Assembly (NCBI RefSeq): GCF_002564005.1
Contig: NZ_PDJG01000001.1
Span: 558,001-622,000, forward strand
Direction of reading: 5' to 3'
Source: Sanguibacter antarcticus
GTDB lineage: Bacteria > Actinomycetota > Actinomycetes > Actinomycetales > Cellulomonadaceae
Length of the DNA stretch: 64,000 bases
Shown here piece after piece: positions 50,014 to 58,826 of this stretch. Every line of letters begins with the position of its first letter. Within the stretch, counting starts at the first letter, position 1. The notes under the pieces are model-generated. The model was not told the origin of the DNA, did not search any database, and saw only the letters and a program-made list of their open reading frames with translations. The translations under genes and the position numbers were made by a program.

Positions 50014-51090
50014 ATGCACACCGTCGAGATCCCGCTCGCCCTCCGCGTCCGTCTCCTTGCCCCCGGCGTGGGACTCGCTCTCGTCGTGAGCGCAGCGAGC
50101 CTGGCGTCGTCGGGCCTGGTCGCCAGGAGCGTCGGCGTGGTCGTCTCTCCCCTCGTCGTCGCGATGGTGCTCGGCGCGCTCCTCGGGAGCCTCGGCGCAC
50201 GGTCTCCGCTCCAGCCGCAGGCGCTGCAACCAGGACTCGACCTCACGGCGCGGACGATCCTCCGCACAGGAGTGGTCCTGCTCGGGCTCGAGCTCTCTCT
50301 CGGACAGCTCAGCGCGCTCGGCTGGCGCGGGCTGACCGTCATCGCGATCACGGTCGCCTGCACGTTCAGCGGGACGCTGTTCTTGGGCAGGCTCATGGGC
50401 GTCCCGGCGGTGACGCGTCTCTACGTCGCCACCGGGTTCTCCATCTGCGGGGCTGCCGCGATCGCCGCGATGCGGGGGGTCGTCGCCGAGCGACGGCCGG
50501 ACGGGCTCTCGGAGGAGAGCGGTGAAGACGGTGACCAGCAGGCCCTCGGGACCGCGCTCGCGCTCGTGACCGTGTACGGCTCGATCGCGATCGCGGTCCT
50601 GCCCGCGGTCGCGTCGGTGCTGGGGCTCACCGACGCGCAGGCCGGGCTGTGGATCGGTGCGAGCGTCCAGGAGGTCGCACAGGTCGTCGCCGCCGCCGGT
50701 GTCGTCTCGGGCGCTGCGCTCGCTGCCGCGACCGTCGCCAAGCTCGCGCGCGTCGTCCTGCTCGCGCCCGTGCTCGCGATGGCCTCGGTCGTGTGGACGG
50801 GCACCGTGCACGAGGACCTGGGGACGAGGCGTCCGACGATCGTCCCGGGCTTCGTCCTAGGGTTCCTCGGTGCTGTCGTCCTGCGCTCGACAGGGATGCT
50901 CCCGGAGGGTCTCCTGGACGCCACGGGAGTCGTCCGCGACCTGCTCCTCGGCGCAGCGATGTTCGCGCTCGGCACGAACGTCGACGTGGTGCGCCTCGTC
51001 CGGACCGGACGGCGGGCTCTGGGGCTGGGTGCGGCAGCCTCGACGCTCTGCGCGGGGGTCGGGCTCGTGGCGACGCTCGCCCTCACCTGA
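50014..51090 (+). CDS. YeiH family putative sulfate exporter (UPF0324)
   Basis: 358-residue membrane protein with ~10 hydrophobic segments. The conserved TARTILRTGVVLLGLELS, FSICGAAAIAAM and GASVQEVAQVVAAAGVVS motifs are those of the YeiH/UPF0324 (PSE) family; the sulfate or sulfite role is proposed, not shown here. The ATG 50014 has GGTGGAAG just upstream and is preferred to ATG 49963, which adds a short Arg/Trp-rich stretch. Divergent from its likely regulator, with the LysR-type operator between. Confidence 0.85.
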   Translation: MHTVEIPLALRVRLLAPGVGLALVVSAASLASSGLVARSVGVVVSPLVVAMVLGALLGSLGARSPLQPQALQPGLDLTARTILRTGVVLLGLELSLGQLSALGWRGLTVIAITVACTFSGTLFLGRLMGVPAVTRLYVATGFSICGAAAIAAMRGVVAERRPDGLSEESGEDGDQQALGTALALVTVYGSIAIAVLPAVASVLGLTDAQAGLWIGASVQEVAQVVAAAGVVSGAALAAATVAKLARVVLLAPVLAMASVVWTGTVHEDLGTRRPTIVPGFVLGFLGAVVLRSTGMLPEGLLDATGVVRDLLLGAAMFALGTNVDVVRLVRTGRRALGLGAAASTLCAGVGLVATLALT

Positions 51091-51100
51091 GAGGCTCGGC

Positions 51101-51142
51101 GCCGCGTCCCCGGTGCCGCGTCCTCGGTGCCGCCTTCTCGGT
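51101..51142. repeat. 14-bp tandem repeat (3 copies)
   Basis: GCCGCGTCCCCGGT, GCCGCGTCCTCGGT and GCCGCCTTCTCGGT in a row, between the convergent exporter and methyltransferase genes. Confidence 0.7.
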
Positions 51143-51153
51143 GTCGCGACGGC

Positions 51154-51972
51154 TCACGACGTCCGGGTCGTCCGCCAGCACTCGGCGCGGTACGGCAGGC
51201 TGATCTCGGTGCGGCCCTCGAGGTCAGGATGGTGGGAGGTGAGCCGGTCGACGTCGTCGAGCAGCAGCCGGCGAGCGGCGGCGGGCAGGGTCAGGACGTA
51301 GCTGCGGGAGGCTGCGAGGGTGCGGAGCCCGGAGGGCGTCGTGCGGTCGGTCCAGGGAACGGTGGTGTGCTCTGCGGGCTCGAAGGGCCCGTGCTCCTCG
51401 ATCGCGAGCCCGGGGCTGTGACTGCTCGGCGGGAGGGTGTCTCCACGGTGGATGATCCGGGCGAGCTCGTCGACCCAGTCGACGGTTTCGTCCCGCACGT
51501 TCCACACGAGCCCGAGACGCCCGCCGGGTCGCAGGACGCGGGCGATCTCTGGTGCCGCGGTCTCGGGGGTGAACCAGTGCCACGCCTGGCCGACGACGAC
51601 CGCGTCGACCGACGCATCGGGCAGGGGGATCGCGTCGGCGAGCCCAGGGAGCGCATGGACGCTCGGCAGCGTGGTGTGAAGCTCGTCACGCATCGCGTCG
51701 GACGGCTCGACCGCCGTGACGCGCAGCCCGAGCGCGACGAGGCTGGCCGTGAGCTTCCCCGTCCCGGCGGCGAGGTCGAGCACGTGGGTGCGAGGGTCGG
51801 CGTCGTCGGGGAGCAGCCAGGCGACCGCTGACGGTGGGTATCCCGGGCGGGAGAGCGCATAGTCGCTGGCTCCGCGGTCGAACGACCTCGCCCGGTCCCG
51901 GAAGGAGGTGGGGTCGAGGCCGGCCTCTGTCGCGGACGAGGGGTCGGTGCTCGGCTCGTTGTCGGTCGTCAT
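51154..51972 (-). CDS. Class I SAM-dependent methyltransferase
   Basis: 272 residues. SAM motif I is THVLDLAAGTGKLTASLVALG (~59-79; key DLAAGTG), then VTAVEPSDAMRDEL, VVGQAWHWFTPE and VLRPGGRLGLVWNVRD. The AGTGKLT and GQAWHWF motifs are those of the small TRM11/Methyltransf_11 actinobacterial subgroup. Substrate unknown. ATG 51972 sits right after AGAGG, with CACCGT 6 nt upstream; the longer in-frame extension to 52089 is basic and unlikely. Confidence 0.85.
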   Translation of the reverse strand: MTTDNEPSTDPSSATEAGLDPTSFRDRARSFDRGASDYALSRPGYPPSAVAWLLPDDADPRTHVLDLAAGTGKLTASLVALGLRVTAVEPSDAMRDELHTTLPSVHALPGLADAIPLPDASVDAVVVGQAWHWFTPETAAPEIARVLRPGGRLGLVWNVRDETVDWVDELARIIHRGDTLPPSSHSPGLAIEEHGPFEPAEHTTVPWTDRTTPSGLRTLAASRSYVLTLPAAARRLLLDDVDRLTSHHPDLEGRTEISLPYRAECWRTTRTS

Positions 51973-52134
51973 CCTCTGACGGTGGCACGCCGTGCTTCGC
52001 CAGGTCCAGTGCCGTGGGGCCTGGTTCGCGTGGTCGCGGTTTGGAGGATCGTCCACCGTCGGGTAACGTTTCCGACCGGTGGAGCCCACGGGCGAGCCTC
52101 GTATGTACGAGGTTCACACGAGGGGGATACCCAG

Positions 52135-52206
52135 TGGGGTATGGTGTAATCGGCAACACATCGGTTTCTGGTACCGACATTCTAGGTTCGAGTCCTGGTA
52201 CCCCAG
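52135..52206 (+). tRNA. tRNA-Gln (anticodon CUG)
   Basis: Cloverleaf with acceptor TGGGGTA / TACCCCA, anticodon stem TCGGT / ACCGA and anticodon CTG at 52168-52170, T arm with GGTTCGAGTCC, discriminator G. CCA is not encoded. A 16-bp palindrome (52097-52112, CCTCGTA-TG-TACGAGG) lies 22 nt upstream. Confidence 0.95.
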
Positions 52207-52314
52207 CAGAGAGCATGCCTGCTCGGCAGTGGCTAGACCACAGCGTCGCATCAGGTAAAGTTCTCACTCGGAAGTTGTACAGCTCGTCGAAACGCGAGCG
52301 GTGCAGGTTCATAG

Positions 52315-52387
52315 GCCCCCATCGTCTAGCGGCCTAGGACGCCGCCCTCTCACGGCGGTAACACGGGTTCAAATCCCGTTGGGGGTA
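52315..52387 (+). tRNA. tRNA-Glu (anticodon CUC)
   Basis: Cloverleaf with acceptor GCCCCCA / TGGGGGT, anticodon stem CCGCC / GGCGG, anticodon CTC at 52349-52351, T loop GGTTCAAATCCC, discriminator A. CCA is not encoded. It follows tRNA-Gln by 108 nt and is closed by a strong terminator. Confidence 0.95.
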
Positions 52388-52392
52388 CAGCG

Positions 52393-52423
52393 AAAGACCC
52401 GGTCATCTGACCGGGTCTTTTTT
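52393..52423 (+). terminator. tRNA-Gln/tRNA-Glu terminator
   Basis: AAAGACCCGGTCA / TGACCGGGTCTTT stem with a minimal loop, ending in TTTTTT (52418-52423), 6 nt after tRNA-Glu. Confidence 0.9.
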
Positions 52424-52424
52424 G

Positions 52425-52459
52425 TCGTCTGTCGTCTTCGTCGTCTGTCGTCGTCCGCT
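52425..52459. repeat. GTCGTCT-type short tandem repeat
   Basis: Low-complexity run of GTCGTCTGTCGTCTTC-like units after the tRNA terminator; about two imperfect 15-16-bp copies. No known role. Confidence 0.5.
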
Positions 52460-52522
52460 CTGCGATGCGCGTCCGGCAGGCGTGCGCTGGTCGGGAGGTT
52501 CCCGAGCAGCGCACGCGAAGGT

Positions 52523-53242
52523 CTACTCGCCCGAGCGGCGCAGCACCTCGGTGAGGCGGTTGGCGGCGGCGACGACGGAGCCAGCGTGCAGGCGGCCGGG
52601 CTGACGGCTCAGGCGCTCGACGGGGCCGGAGATCGACACCGCGGCGACGATGCGGCCAGACGGGCCGCGCACGGGCGCGGAGACCGACGCGACACCGACC
52701 TCACGCTCGGAGACGGACTGCGCCCATCCGCGGCGACGGACGCCCGAGAGGATCGTGGCCGTGAACTTCGCCCCCTGGAGCCCGCGGTGCAGACGGTCGG
52801 GCTCCTCCCAGGCGAGGAGGATCTGTGCAGCCGAACCCGCATGCATCGTCAGCGTCGCACCCACCGGGATCGAGTCGCGCAGGCCCACTGGCCGCTCGGC
52901 GGCGGCCACGCAGATACGCTGGTCCCCCTGGCGTCGGTAGAGCTGCGCGCTCTCGCCTGTATGGTCGCGCAGAGCGGTCAGCACAGGGTTGGCGGCAGCG
53001 AGGAGCCGGTCCTCTCCAGCGGCCGTCGCCAGCTCGTTGAGGCGTGGGCCGAGAACGAACCGTCCCTGCATGTCGCGCGTGACGAGCCGGTGGTGCTCGA
53101 GAGCCACGGCCAGTCGATGGGCCGTCGGGCGGGCCAGGCGAGTTGCTGCGACGAGCTGTGCAAGGGTGGCCGGTCCGGCTTCGAGAGCACCCAAAACGGA
53201 TGCTGCCTTGTCCAGCACTCCGACTCCGCTAGAATTGTCCAT
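52523..53242 (-). CDS. ltbR: IclR family regulator (LtbR/NdgR-like leucine biosynthesis regulator)
   Basis: 239-residue IclR regulator. The winged helix spans VGVLDKAASVLGALEAGPAT to RPTAHRLAVALEHHRLV, and the effector domain has AQLYRRQGDQRICVAAAERPVGLR and HAGSAAQILLAW, as in LtbR of Corynebacterium and NdgR of Streptomyces, which sit divergent from leuCD and control leucine (and tryptophan) synthesis. Gene order here is the same. ATG 53242 is preferred to a longer frame from 53287, because the extra codons overlap the palindromic operator and lack conservation. Confidence 0.88.
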   Translation of the reverse strand: MDNSSGVGVLDKAASVLGALEAGPATLAQLVAATRLARPTAHRLAVALEHHRLVTRDMQGRFVLGPRLNELATAAGEDRLLAAANPVLTALRDHTGESAQLYRRQGDQRICVAAAERPVGLRDSIPVGATLTMHAGSAAQILLAWEEPDRLHRGLQGAKFTATILSGVRRRGWAQSVSEREVGVASVSAPVRGPSGRIVAAVSISGPVERLSRQPGRLHAGSVVAAANRLTEVLRRSGE

Positions 53243-53251
53243 AGGTCGATA

Positions 53252-53277
53252 TTGCAGTCTCGAAGGCTGAGACGCAA
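53252..53277. promoter_or_regulatory. Candidate LtbR operator
   Basis: Inverted repeat TTGCaGTCTC-gaaggct-GAGACGCAA between ltbR and leuC, 10 nt from the ltbR ATG. It lies just before a possible leuC -10 (TAGGCT, 53279-53284), so one site could act on both genes. Confidence 0.65.
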
Positions 53278-53278
53278 A

Positions 53279-53284
53279 TAGGCT
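53279..53284 (+). promoter_or_regulatory. Possible leuCD -10 element
   Basis: TAGGCT, directly after the LtbR palindrome and 69 nt before the leuC start. No good -35 at 17 nt, as expected if an activator helps. Confidence 0.4.
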
Positions 53285-53352
53285 CACCGAGAAACACCCC
53301 CGAGAGCGCCCGTGGACCCCCTACCGGGTGCACGTGCACGAGAGGAACACGG

Positions 53353-54792
53353 ATGGCCGGCACGCTGGCAGAGAAGGTTTGGGACGCGCACCTGGTGCGC
53401 CGAGGGAGCGACGGTTCGCCGGACCTTCTCTACATCGACCTCCACCTCGTCCATGAGGTCACGAGCCCACAGGCCTTCGAGGGCTTGCGGCTGGCGGGCA
53501 GGCCTGTGCGCCGTCCTGACCTGACGATCGCGACCGAGGACCACAACACCCCGACGCTCAACATCGACCTGCCGATCGCGGACCTCACGAGCCGCACGCA
53601 GATCGACACGCTGCGCAACAACGCCAAGGAGTTCGGCATCCGCCTGCACTCGCTCGGTGACGCTGACCAGGGGATCGTCCACGTCGTCGGTCCGCAGCTC
53701 GGTCTGACGATGCCGGGCCTCACCGTCGTCTGCGGCGACTCGCACACGTCGACCCACGGTGCGTTCGGCGCGCTCGCCTTCGGTATCGGGACCAGCGAGG
53801 TGGAGCACGTCCTCGCCACCCAGACGCTCCCGCTGCAGCCGTTCAAGACGATGGCGATCACGGTCGACGGAGCCCTCCCCGAGGGCAGCACCGCGAAGGA
53901 CATCATCCTCGCGGTCATCGCCAAGATCGGCACCGGCGGTGGGCAGGGCTACGTCCTCGAGTACCGCGGCGAAGCGATCCGCGCGCTCTCGATGGAAGGC
54001 CGGATGACGATCTGCAACATGTCGATCGAAGCCGGTGCGCGAGCGGGCATGATCGCGCCTGACGACACCACCTTCGAGTACCTCGCTGGACGGCCGCACG
54101 CTCCTGAAGGAGCCGACTGGGACGCCGCCGTCGAGTACTGGCGCACGCTGCGCTCTGACGACGACGCGGTCTTCGACACCGAGGTCGTCCTTGCCGCCAC
54201 CGACCTCGAGCCCTTCGTCACCTGGGGGACCAACCCCGGTCAGGGCCTGCCGCTCTCGGCCGACGTCCCGGTACCGGCCGAGATCGCCGACGAGAACGAG
54301 CGCGTCTCCGCCGAGCGGGCCATCGAGTACATGGGCCTCAACCCGGGCACGCCACTGCGTGACATCGCGGTCGACACCGTCTTCATCGGCTCGTGCACGA
54401 ACGGGCGTATCGAAGACCTGCGGGCTGTCGCCGAGATCGTCGAGGGGCGGACGAAGGCCGACACGCTGCGCGTCCTCGTGGTCCCCGGCTCGGCTCGCGT
54501 CCGCCTGCAGGCCGAGGCCGAGGGGCTCGACAAGATCTTCCTCGACTTCGGTGCCGAGTGGCGCAACGCCGGGTGCTCGATGTGTCTCGGCATGAACCCG
54601 GACCAGCTGGCACCCGGGGAGCGGAGCGCATCCACGTCGAACCGCAACTTCGAGGGCCGGCAGGGCAAGGGCGGACGGACCCACCTCGTCTCGCCTCTCG
54701 TCGCCGCAGCGACCGCGATCCGCGGGACCCTCTCGTCGCCTGCCGACCTCGCGAAGGACGCGGCCGACGCCGACGCCCTCCTGCCCGCCTGA
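53353..54792 (+). CDS. leuC: 3-isopropylmalate dehydratase large subunit
   Basis: 479-residue aconitase-type subunit that binds the [4Fe-4S] cluster; cysteines are in IGSCTNGR and in [11 protein letters not shown] near the C-terminus, and the substrate loop is in [18 protein letters not shown] [13 protein letters not shown]. Works with LeuD on isopropylmalate and citraconate/citramalate isomerisation. GAGAGGAA lies 5 nt before ATG 53353. leuD follows 35 nt later. Controlled in all likelihood by the divergent LtbR. Confidence 0.97.
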   Translation: MAGTLAEKVWDAHLVRRGSDGSPDLLYIDLHLVHEVTSPQAFEGLRLAGRPVRRPDLTIATEDHNTPTLNIDLPIADLTSRTQIDTLRNNAKEFGIRLHSLGDADQGIVHVVGPQLGLTMPGLTVVCGDSHTSTHGAFGALAFGIGTSEVEHVLATQTLPLQPFKTMAITVDGALPEGSTAKDIILAVIAKIGTGGGQGYVLEYRGEAIRALSMEGRMTICNMSIEAGARAGMIAPDDTTFEYLAGRPHAPEGADWDAAVEYWRTLRSDDDAVFDTEVVLAATDLEPFVTWGTNPGQGLPLSADVPVPAEIADENERVSAERAIEYMGLNPGTPLRDIAVDTVFIGSCTNGRIEDLRAVAEIVEGRTKADTLRVLVVPGSARVRLQAEAEGLDKIFLDFGAEWRNAGCSMCLGMNPDQLAPGERSASTSNRNFEGRQGKGGRTHLVSPLVAAATAIRGTLSSPADLAKDAADADALLPA

Positions 54793-54827
54793 TCGCCGAC
54801 CGCACACACGTCCTGGAGTCATCCCTC

Positions 54828-55463
54828 ATGGAGAAGTTCACCACCCACACCGGGGTCGGGGTGCCGCTGCGCCGCGGCAACGTCGACACCGACCAGATCA
54901 TCCCCGCCGTCTACCTCAAGCGCGTCACCCGGACGGGCTTCGAAGACGCGCTCTTCGCCGCATGGCGAGGGGACCCGGCATTCATCCTCAACCAGCCCGC
55001 GTACTCGAGCGGCTCTGTCCTCGTGGCCGGTCCCGACTTCGGCACAGGCTCGTCCCGCGAGCACGCGGTCTGGGCGCTCAAGGACTACGGCTTCAAGGTC
55101 GTCCTCTCGTCGCGGTTCGCTGACATCTTCCGCGGCAACTCCGGCAAGCAGGGACTGCTCGCCGCCCAGGTCGCCCAGGAGGACATCGAGCTCCTCTGGA
55201 AGATCCTCGAGAACACCCCGGGCACCGAGGTCACCGTGAACCTCGTGGACCGCACCGCGAGCGCCGACGACGTCGTCGTCCCCATCCACCTGGACGACTA
55301 CACGCGCTGGCGCCTCATGGAGGGCCTCGACGACATCGGTCTGACTCTCCAGCACGCCGACGAGATCACCGAGTTCGAGACGACCCGTGCGCAGTGGCGG
55401 CCCACGACGCTCCCCGCGAAGCACCTGGCACCCGTCGAGATCGTTGCAGCACGGCCGGTCTGA
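54828..55463 (+). CDS. leuD: 3-isopropylmalate dehydratase small subunit
   Basis: 211-residue swivelling subunit. [20 protein letters not shown] near the N-terminus and [21 protein letters not shown] are the family motifs; [11 protein letters not shown] follows. Length is that of LeuD. ATG 54828 has TGGAG 9 nt upstream. It completes the isomerase with LeuC. A hairpin after the gene ends the operon. Confidence 0.97.
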   Translation: MEKFTTHTGVGVPLRRGNVDTDQIIPAVYLKRVTRTGFEDALFAAWRGDPAFILNQPAYSSGSVLVAGPDFGTGSSREHAVWALKDYGFKVVLSSRFADIFRGNSGKQGLLAAQVAQEDIELLWKILENTPGTEVTVNLVDRTASADDVVVPIHLDDYTRWRLMEGLDDIGLTLQHADEITEFETTRAQWRPTTLPAKHLAPVEIVAARPV

Positions 55464-55483
55464 CGTATCGTTTGCTCCGCCTG

Positions 55484-55518
55484 CCGCGAGGTCATCTGAG
55501 GAATAGGTGACCTCGCGG
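55484..55518 (+). terminator. Hairpin after leuCD
   Basis: 11-bp perfect stem CCGCGAGGTCA / TGACCTCGCGG with a 13-nt loop, 20 nt after the leuD stop. No T-tail. Confidence 0.6.
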
Positions 55519-55598
55519 TCGCGTTCCAGGCGTGAAGACACGGTGCGCATCCGCACATCGAATAGGTCCGGACCCCATCGATAGGCGACGATAACGTC

Positions 55599-56915
55599 AT
55601 GACTGATCTGCTCTACGTCGACGGCGGCAACCCGTTGAACGGAACCATCACCGTCCGCGGCGCCAAAAACTTCGTCTCGAAGGCGATGGTCGCCTGCCTG
55701 TTGGGCGACGGGCCGAGCGAGCTGCGCAACGTCCCTGAGATCCGCGACGTGAACGTCGTGTCAGGGCTGCTGGAGCTCCACGGCGTGTCTGTCGACTACG
55801 ACGCGCCCGCCGGGGTCTTGCGCATGGACCCGAGCAACGTCGAGCTGGCGCACGTCGCCGACATCGACGCGCACGCGGGCTCCAGCCGCATCCCGATCCT
55901 CTTCTGCGGCCCGCTGCTCCACCGCCTGGGCGAGGCCTTCATCCCAGACCTCGGCGGCTGTCGTATCGGCGACCGCCCCATCAACTTCCACCTGGACATC
56001 CTGCGTCAGTTCGGCGCCCAGGTGGACAAGCGCGAGCAGGGGATCTACCTCACCGCTCCGAACGGTCTGCGCGGGACGAAGATCACGCTCCCGTACCCGA
56101 GCGTCGGCGCCACCGAGCAGCTCCTGCTCACGGCCGTGCGGGCGGAGGGCATCACCGAGCTCTCGAACGCGGCGATCGAGCCTGAGATCATGGACCTCAT
56201 CAACGTCTTGCAGAAGATGGGTGCCATCATCTCGGTCGACACCGACCGGGTCATCCGGATCGAGGGCGTCGCGCGCCTCTCTGGCTACCGTCACACCGCT
56301 CTCGGGGACCGGATCGAGGCCTCCTCGTGGGGTTCTGCCGCGCTCGCGACCGGCGGCGACATCTTCGTCAAGGGCGCGACGCAGCCAGAGATGACCGCCT
56401 TCCTCAACACGTTCCGCAAGGTCGGGGGCGAGTTCGAGGTGCACGACGACGGCATCCGGTTCTTCCACCCGGGCGGTGAGCTGAAGTCGATCGTCCTCGA
56501 GACCGACGTGCACCCCGGGTTCATGACCGACTGGCAGCAGCCGCTCGTCGTCGCGCTCACCCAGGCGACAGGTCTGTCGATCGTCCACGAGACGGTCTAC
56601 GAGAACAGGTTCGGTTTCACGGACGCGCTCGTCGGGATGGGAGCGACGATCCAGGTGTACCGCGACTGCCTCGGTGGGCGTCCGTGCCGGTTCGGTCAGC
56701 GCAACTTCTACCACTCGGCCGTCATCTCTGGCCCCACACCCCTCTCCGCCGCCGAGATCGAGGTCCCGGACCTCCGCGGGGGGTTCAGCCACCTCATCGC
56801 AGCTCTCGCAGCCAAGGGCACCTCGACGGTCAAGGGGATCCAGCTCATCGACCGCGGCTACGAGCGGTTCGCCGAAAAGCTCGAGGCTCTCGGTGCGGAG
56901 TTCAGCCGCAGCTGA
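55599..56915 (+). CDS. murA: UDP-N-acetylglucosamine 1-carboxyvinyltransferase
   Basis: 438-residue enolpyruvyl transferase of the first committed peptidoglycan step. The N-terminal PEP-binding GAKNFVSKAM has the catalytic Lys; the active-site Cys is C121 in DLGGCRIGDRP, so fosfomycin sensitivity is expected at this site. SVGATEQLLLTAV, NAAIEPEIMDLINVLQKMGA and DWQQPLVVALTQA are present. ATG 55599 shows no strong RBS; TAACGT is too near for a -10. Downstream plsC and gpsA follow on the same strand. Confidence 0.95.
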   Translation: MTDLLYVDGGNPLNGTITVRGAKNFVSKAMVACLLGDGPSELRNVPEIRDVNVVSGLLELHGVSVDYDAPAGVLRMDPSNVELAHVADIDAHAGSSRIPILFCGPLLHRLGEAFIPDLGGCRIGDRPINFHLDILRQFGAQVDKREQGIYLTAPNGLRGTKITLPYPSVGATEQLLLTAVRAEGITELSNAAIEPEIMDLINVLQKMGAIISVDTDRVIRIEGVARLSGYRHTALGDRIEASSWGSAALATGGDIFVKGATQPEMTAFLNTFRKVGGEFEVHDDGIRFFHPGGELKSIVLETDVHPGFMTDWQQPLVVALTQATGLSIVHETVYENRFGFTDALVGMGATIQVYRDCLGGRPCRFGQRNFYHSAVISGPTPLSAAEIEVPDLRGGFSHLIAALAAKGTSTVKGIQLIDRGYERFAEKLEALGAEFSRS

Positions 56916-56990
56916 TCCTGCGCAGGCGTCTCCGGCCTCGTCGTGCCCACCTCGGGCAGGAGGCGTCTGCGCGCGCGGTAGCCTATCCCG

Positions 56991-57827
56991 GTGACAACTG
57001 AGGGAACGATGCCGACCGGCGCCGGAAAGAACCTGACCTACCGCACAGTCGCGGGGGTCATCAAGCCTTTCCTCTGGGCGGTGGCGAAGCGGGACTGGCG
57101 AGGAGTCGAGAACTTCCCGACGTCCGGCGGGTTCATCGTCGCGGCGAACCACATGACGAATCTCGACCCGTTGACGTTCGCACAGTTCGTCTATGACACG
57201 GCGCGTGCCCCGCGGATCCTCGCCAAGGCGTCGCTGTGGAAGATCCCCGTCCTGAGATGGGTGCTCGACAGCACCGGGATGATCCCGGTGCACCGCAACA
57301 CGGTCGGAGCAGCCTCGTCGCTCGCTGATGCTGTCCGTGCGCTGGAGCTCGGTGAGTGTGTCGCCGTGTTCCCCGAAGGCACGCTCACGCGAGACCCGAA
57401 CCTGTGGCCGATGACCGGCAAGACGGGGGCCGCACGTCTCGCCCTCTCGAGCGGTGTCCCCGTCATCCCCGTGGCGCAGTGGGGACCGCAGGACATCCTC
57501 GGTCAGTACTCGAAGCGTCTGCGACCGTTCCCGCGCAAGCGCGTGACCATCCGTGCTGGTCGACCTGTCGACCTGAGCGACCTGCTCGGCCGGCCGCAGG
57601 ACACTTCGGTGCTGCGCGAGGCCACCGAGCGCATCATGGTCGCGATCACGGAGCTCCTCGAGGAGATCCGCGGCGAGAGCGCCCCGGAGGTTCGGTTCGA
57701 CATGCGCCGCACGGCTGTCGCTGGCGAGCAGGTCGAGGCCGTCGCCGACGCCGGCGACGCGCCCGCCGTCCTTGATGTCGACGGCGACGCTGCGGCTGAC
57801 ACCGACACCGAGAGGCCGACCCAGTGA
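56991..57827 (+). CDS. plsC: 1-acyl-sn-glycerol-3-phosphate acyltransferase
   Basis: 278-residue acyltransferase that adds the second fatty acid to make phosphatidic acid. The NHx4D motif is NHMTNLD (H54, D59), and FPEGTLTRD is the second block; GKTGAARLALSSGVPVIPVA follows. The C-terminal ~55 residues are acidic and low in complexity. GTG 56991 follows TAGCCT by 6 nt (leaderless). Its stop overlaps the gpsA start (GTGA), so phospholipid steps are coupled. Confidence 0.93.
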   Translation: MTTEGTMPTGAGKNLTYRTVAGVIKPFLWAVAKRDWRGVENFPTSGGFIVAANHMTNLDPLTFAQFVYDTARAPRILAKASLWKIPVLRWVLDSTGMIPVHRNTVGAASSLADAVRALELGECVAVFPEGTLTRDPNLWPMTGKTGAARLALSSGVPVIPVAQWGPQDILGQYSKRLRPFPRKRVTIRAGRPVDLSDLLGRPQDTSVLREATERIMVAITELLEEIRGESAPEVRFDMRRTAVAGEQVEAVADAGDAPAVLDVDGDAAADTDTERPTQ

Positions 57828-58822
57828 TCGGCGCGGTCCTCGGCACAGGCGCGTGGGGCACGACGTTCGCGCAGGTCCTCGCCGACGCAGGGTGCACCGT
57901 GCGGCTCTGGGGGCGTGATGCCGGAGTCGCTGCGCGCATCACGACCGACCACGTCAACGACAAGTACCTCCCGGGGATCGTCCTGCCCGACGCGATCACG
58001 GCCACCACAGACGTTCGGGAGGCCCTCGACGGCGTCGACCTCGTCGTCGTGGCCATCCCGTCGCAGAGCGCCCGCGCGACCCTCGAGCCGCTGCGTGACC
58101 TCGTCCCCGACCACGCTGTCGTCGTCTCGCTCATGAAGGGCGTCGAGCTGAGCACAGACCGACGGATGAGCGAGGTCGTCGCGCACGCGCTCGGTATCGA
58201 CGACAGTCGCGTGGCGGTCGTCTCGGGTCCCAACCTCGCTGGAGAGATCGCGCTGCGGCAGCCGACGGCGACGGTCGTCTCGTCGATCGATCCTCAGACG
58301 GCGGCTCTCGTCGCCCAGGCCTGCTCGTCTGGCTACTTCCGTCCCTACACGAACTCCGACGTCGTCGGGGTCGAGCTCTGCGGGGCCGTCAAGAACGTCA
58401 TCGCTCTCGCGGTGGGCATGGCCCAGGGGCGTGGCTTCGGCTTCAACACGACCGCGACGGTCATCACCCGCGGGCTCGCGGAGATCGCGCGGCTCGGGCT
58501 CGCGCTCGGAGCAGACGCTGAGACCTTCCAAGGCATGGCCGGCATGGGCGACCTCATGGCGACGTGCGCCTCGCCGAACTCGCGCAACCACACGCTCGGA
58601 AAGCACGTCGGCCAGGGCATGACTCTCGACGACGCGATCGTGGCTACCGGCGGGACGGCCGAGGGCGTGAAGTCGTGCCGCTCTGTCCTCGAGCTCGCAC
58701 GGTCGGTCGGTGTCGAGATGCCGATCACCGCCGCCGTGGTCGCGGTGCTGCACGAGGGGCTGCCGGTCGTCGAGATGGCGCGGGGGCTCCTCGCCAGGCC
58801 GCAGAAGGCCGAAGGACTCTAG
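57824..58822 (+). CDS. gpsA: Glycerol-3-phosphate dehydrogenase [NAD(P)+]
   Basis: 332-residue enzyme that makes glycerol 3-phosphate for lipids. The Rossmann motif is VLGTGAWGTTFAQVLADAG, substrate-binding SLMKGVELSTDRRMSE and SGPNLAGEIA, and the catalytic Lys is in ELCGAVKNVIALAVGMAQG (~190-208). Length is normal. GTG 57824 overlaps plsC; a hairpin is not obvious after the stop, and the convergent lipoprotein gene ends 4 nt later. Confidence 0.96.
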   Translation: MIGAVLGTGAWGTTFAQVLADAGCTVRLWGRDAGVAARITTDHVNDKYLPGIVLPDAITATTDVREALDGVDLVVVAIPSQSARATLEPLRDLVPDHAVVVSLMKGVELSTDRRMSEVVAHALGIDDSRVAVVSGPNLAGEIALRQPTATVVSSIDPQTAALVAQACSSGYFRPYTNSDVVGVELCGAVKNVIALAVGMAQGRGFGFNTTATVITRGLAEIARLGLALGADAETFQGMAGMGDLMATCASPNSRNHTLGKHVGQGMTLDDAIVATGGTAEGVKSCRSVLELARSVGVEMPITAAVVAVLHEGLPVVEMARGLLARPQKAEGL

Positions 58823-58826
58823 CCGG

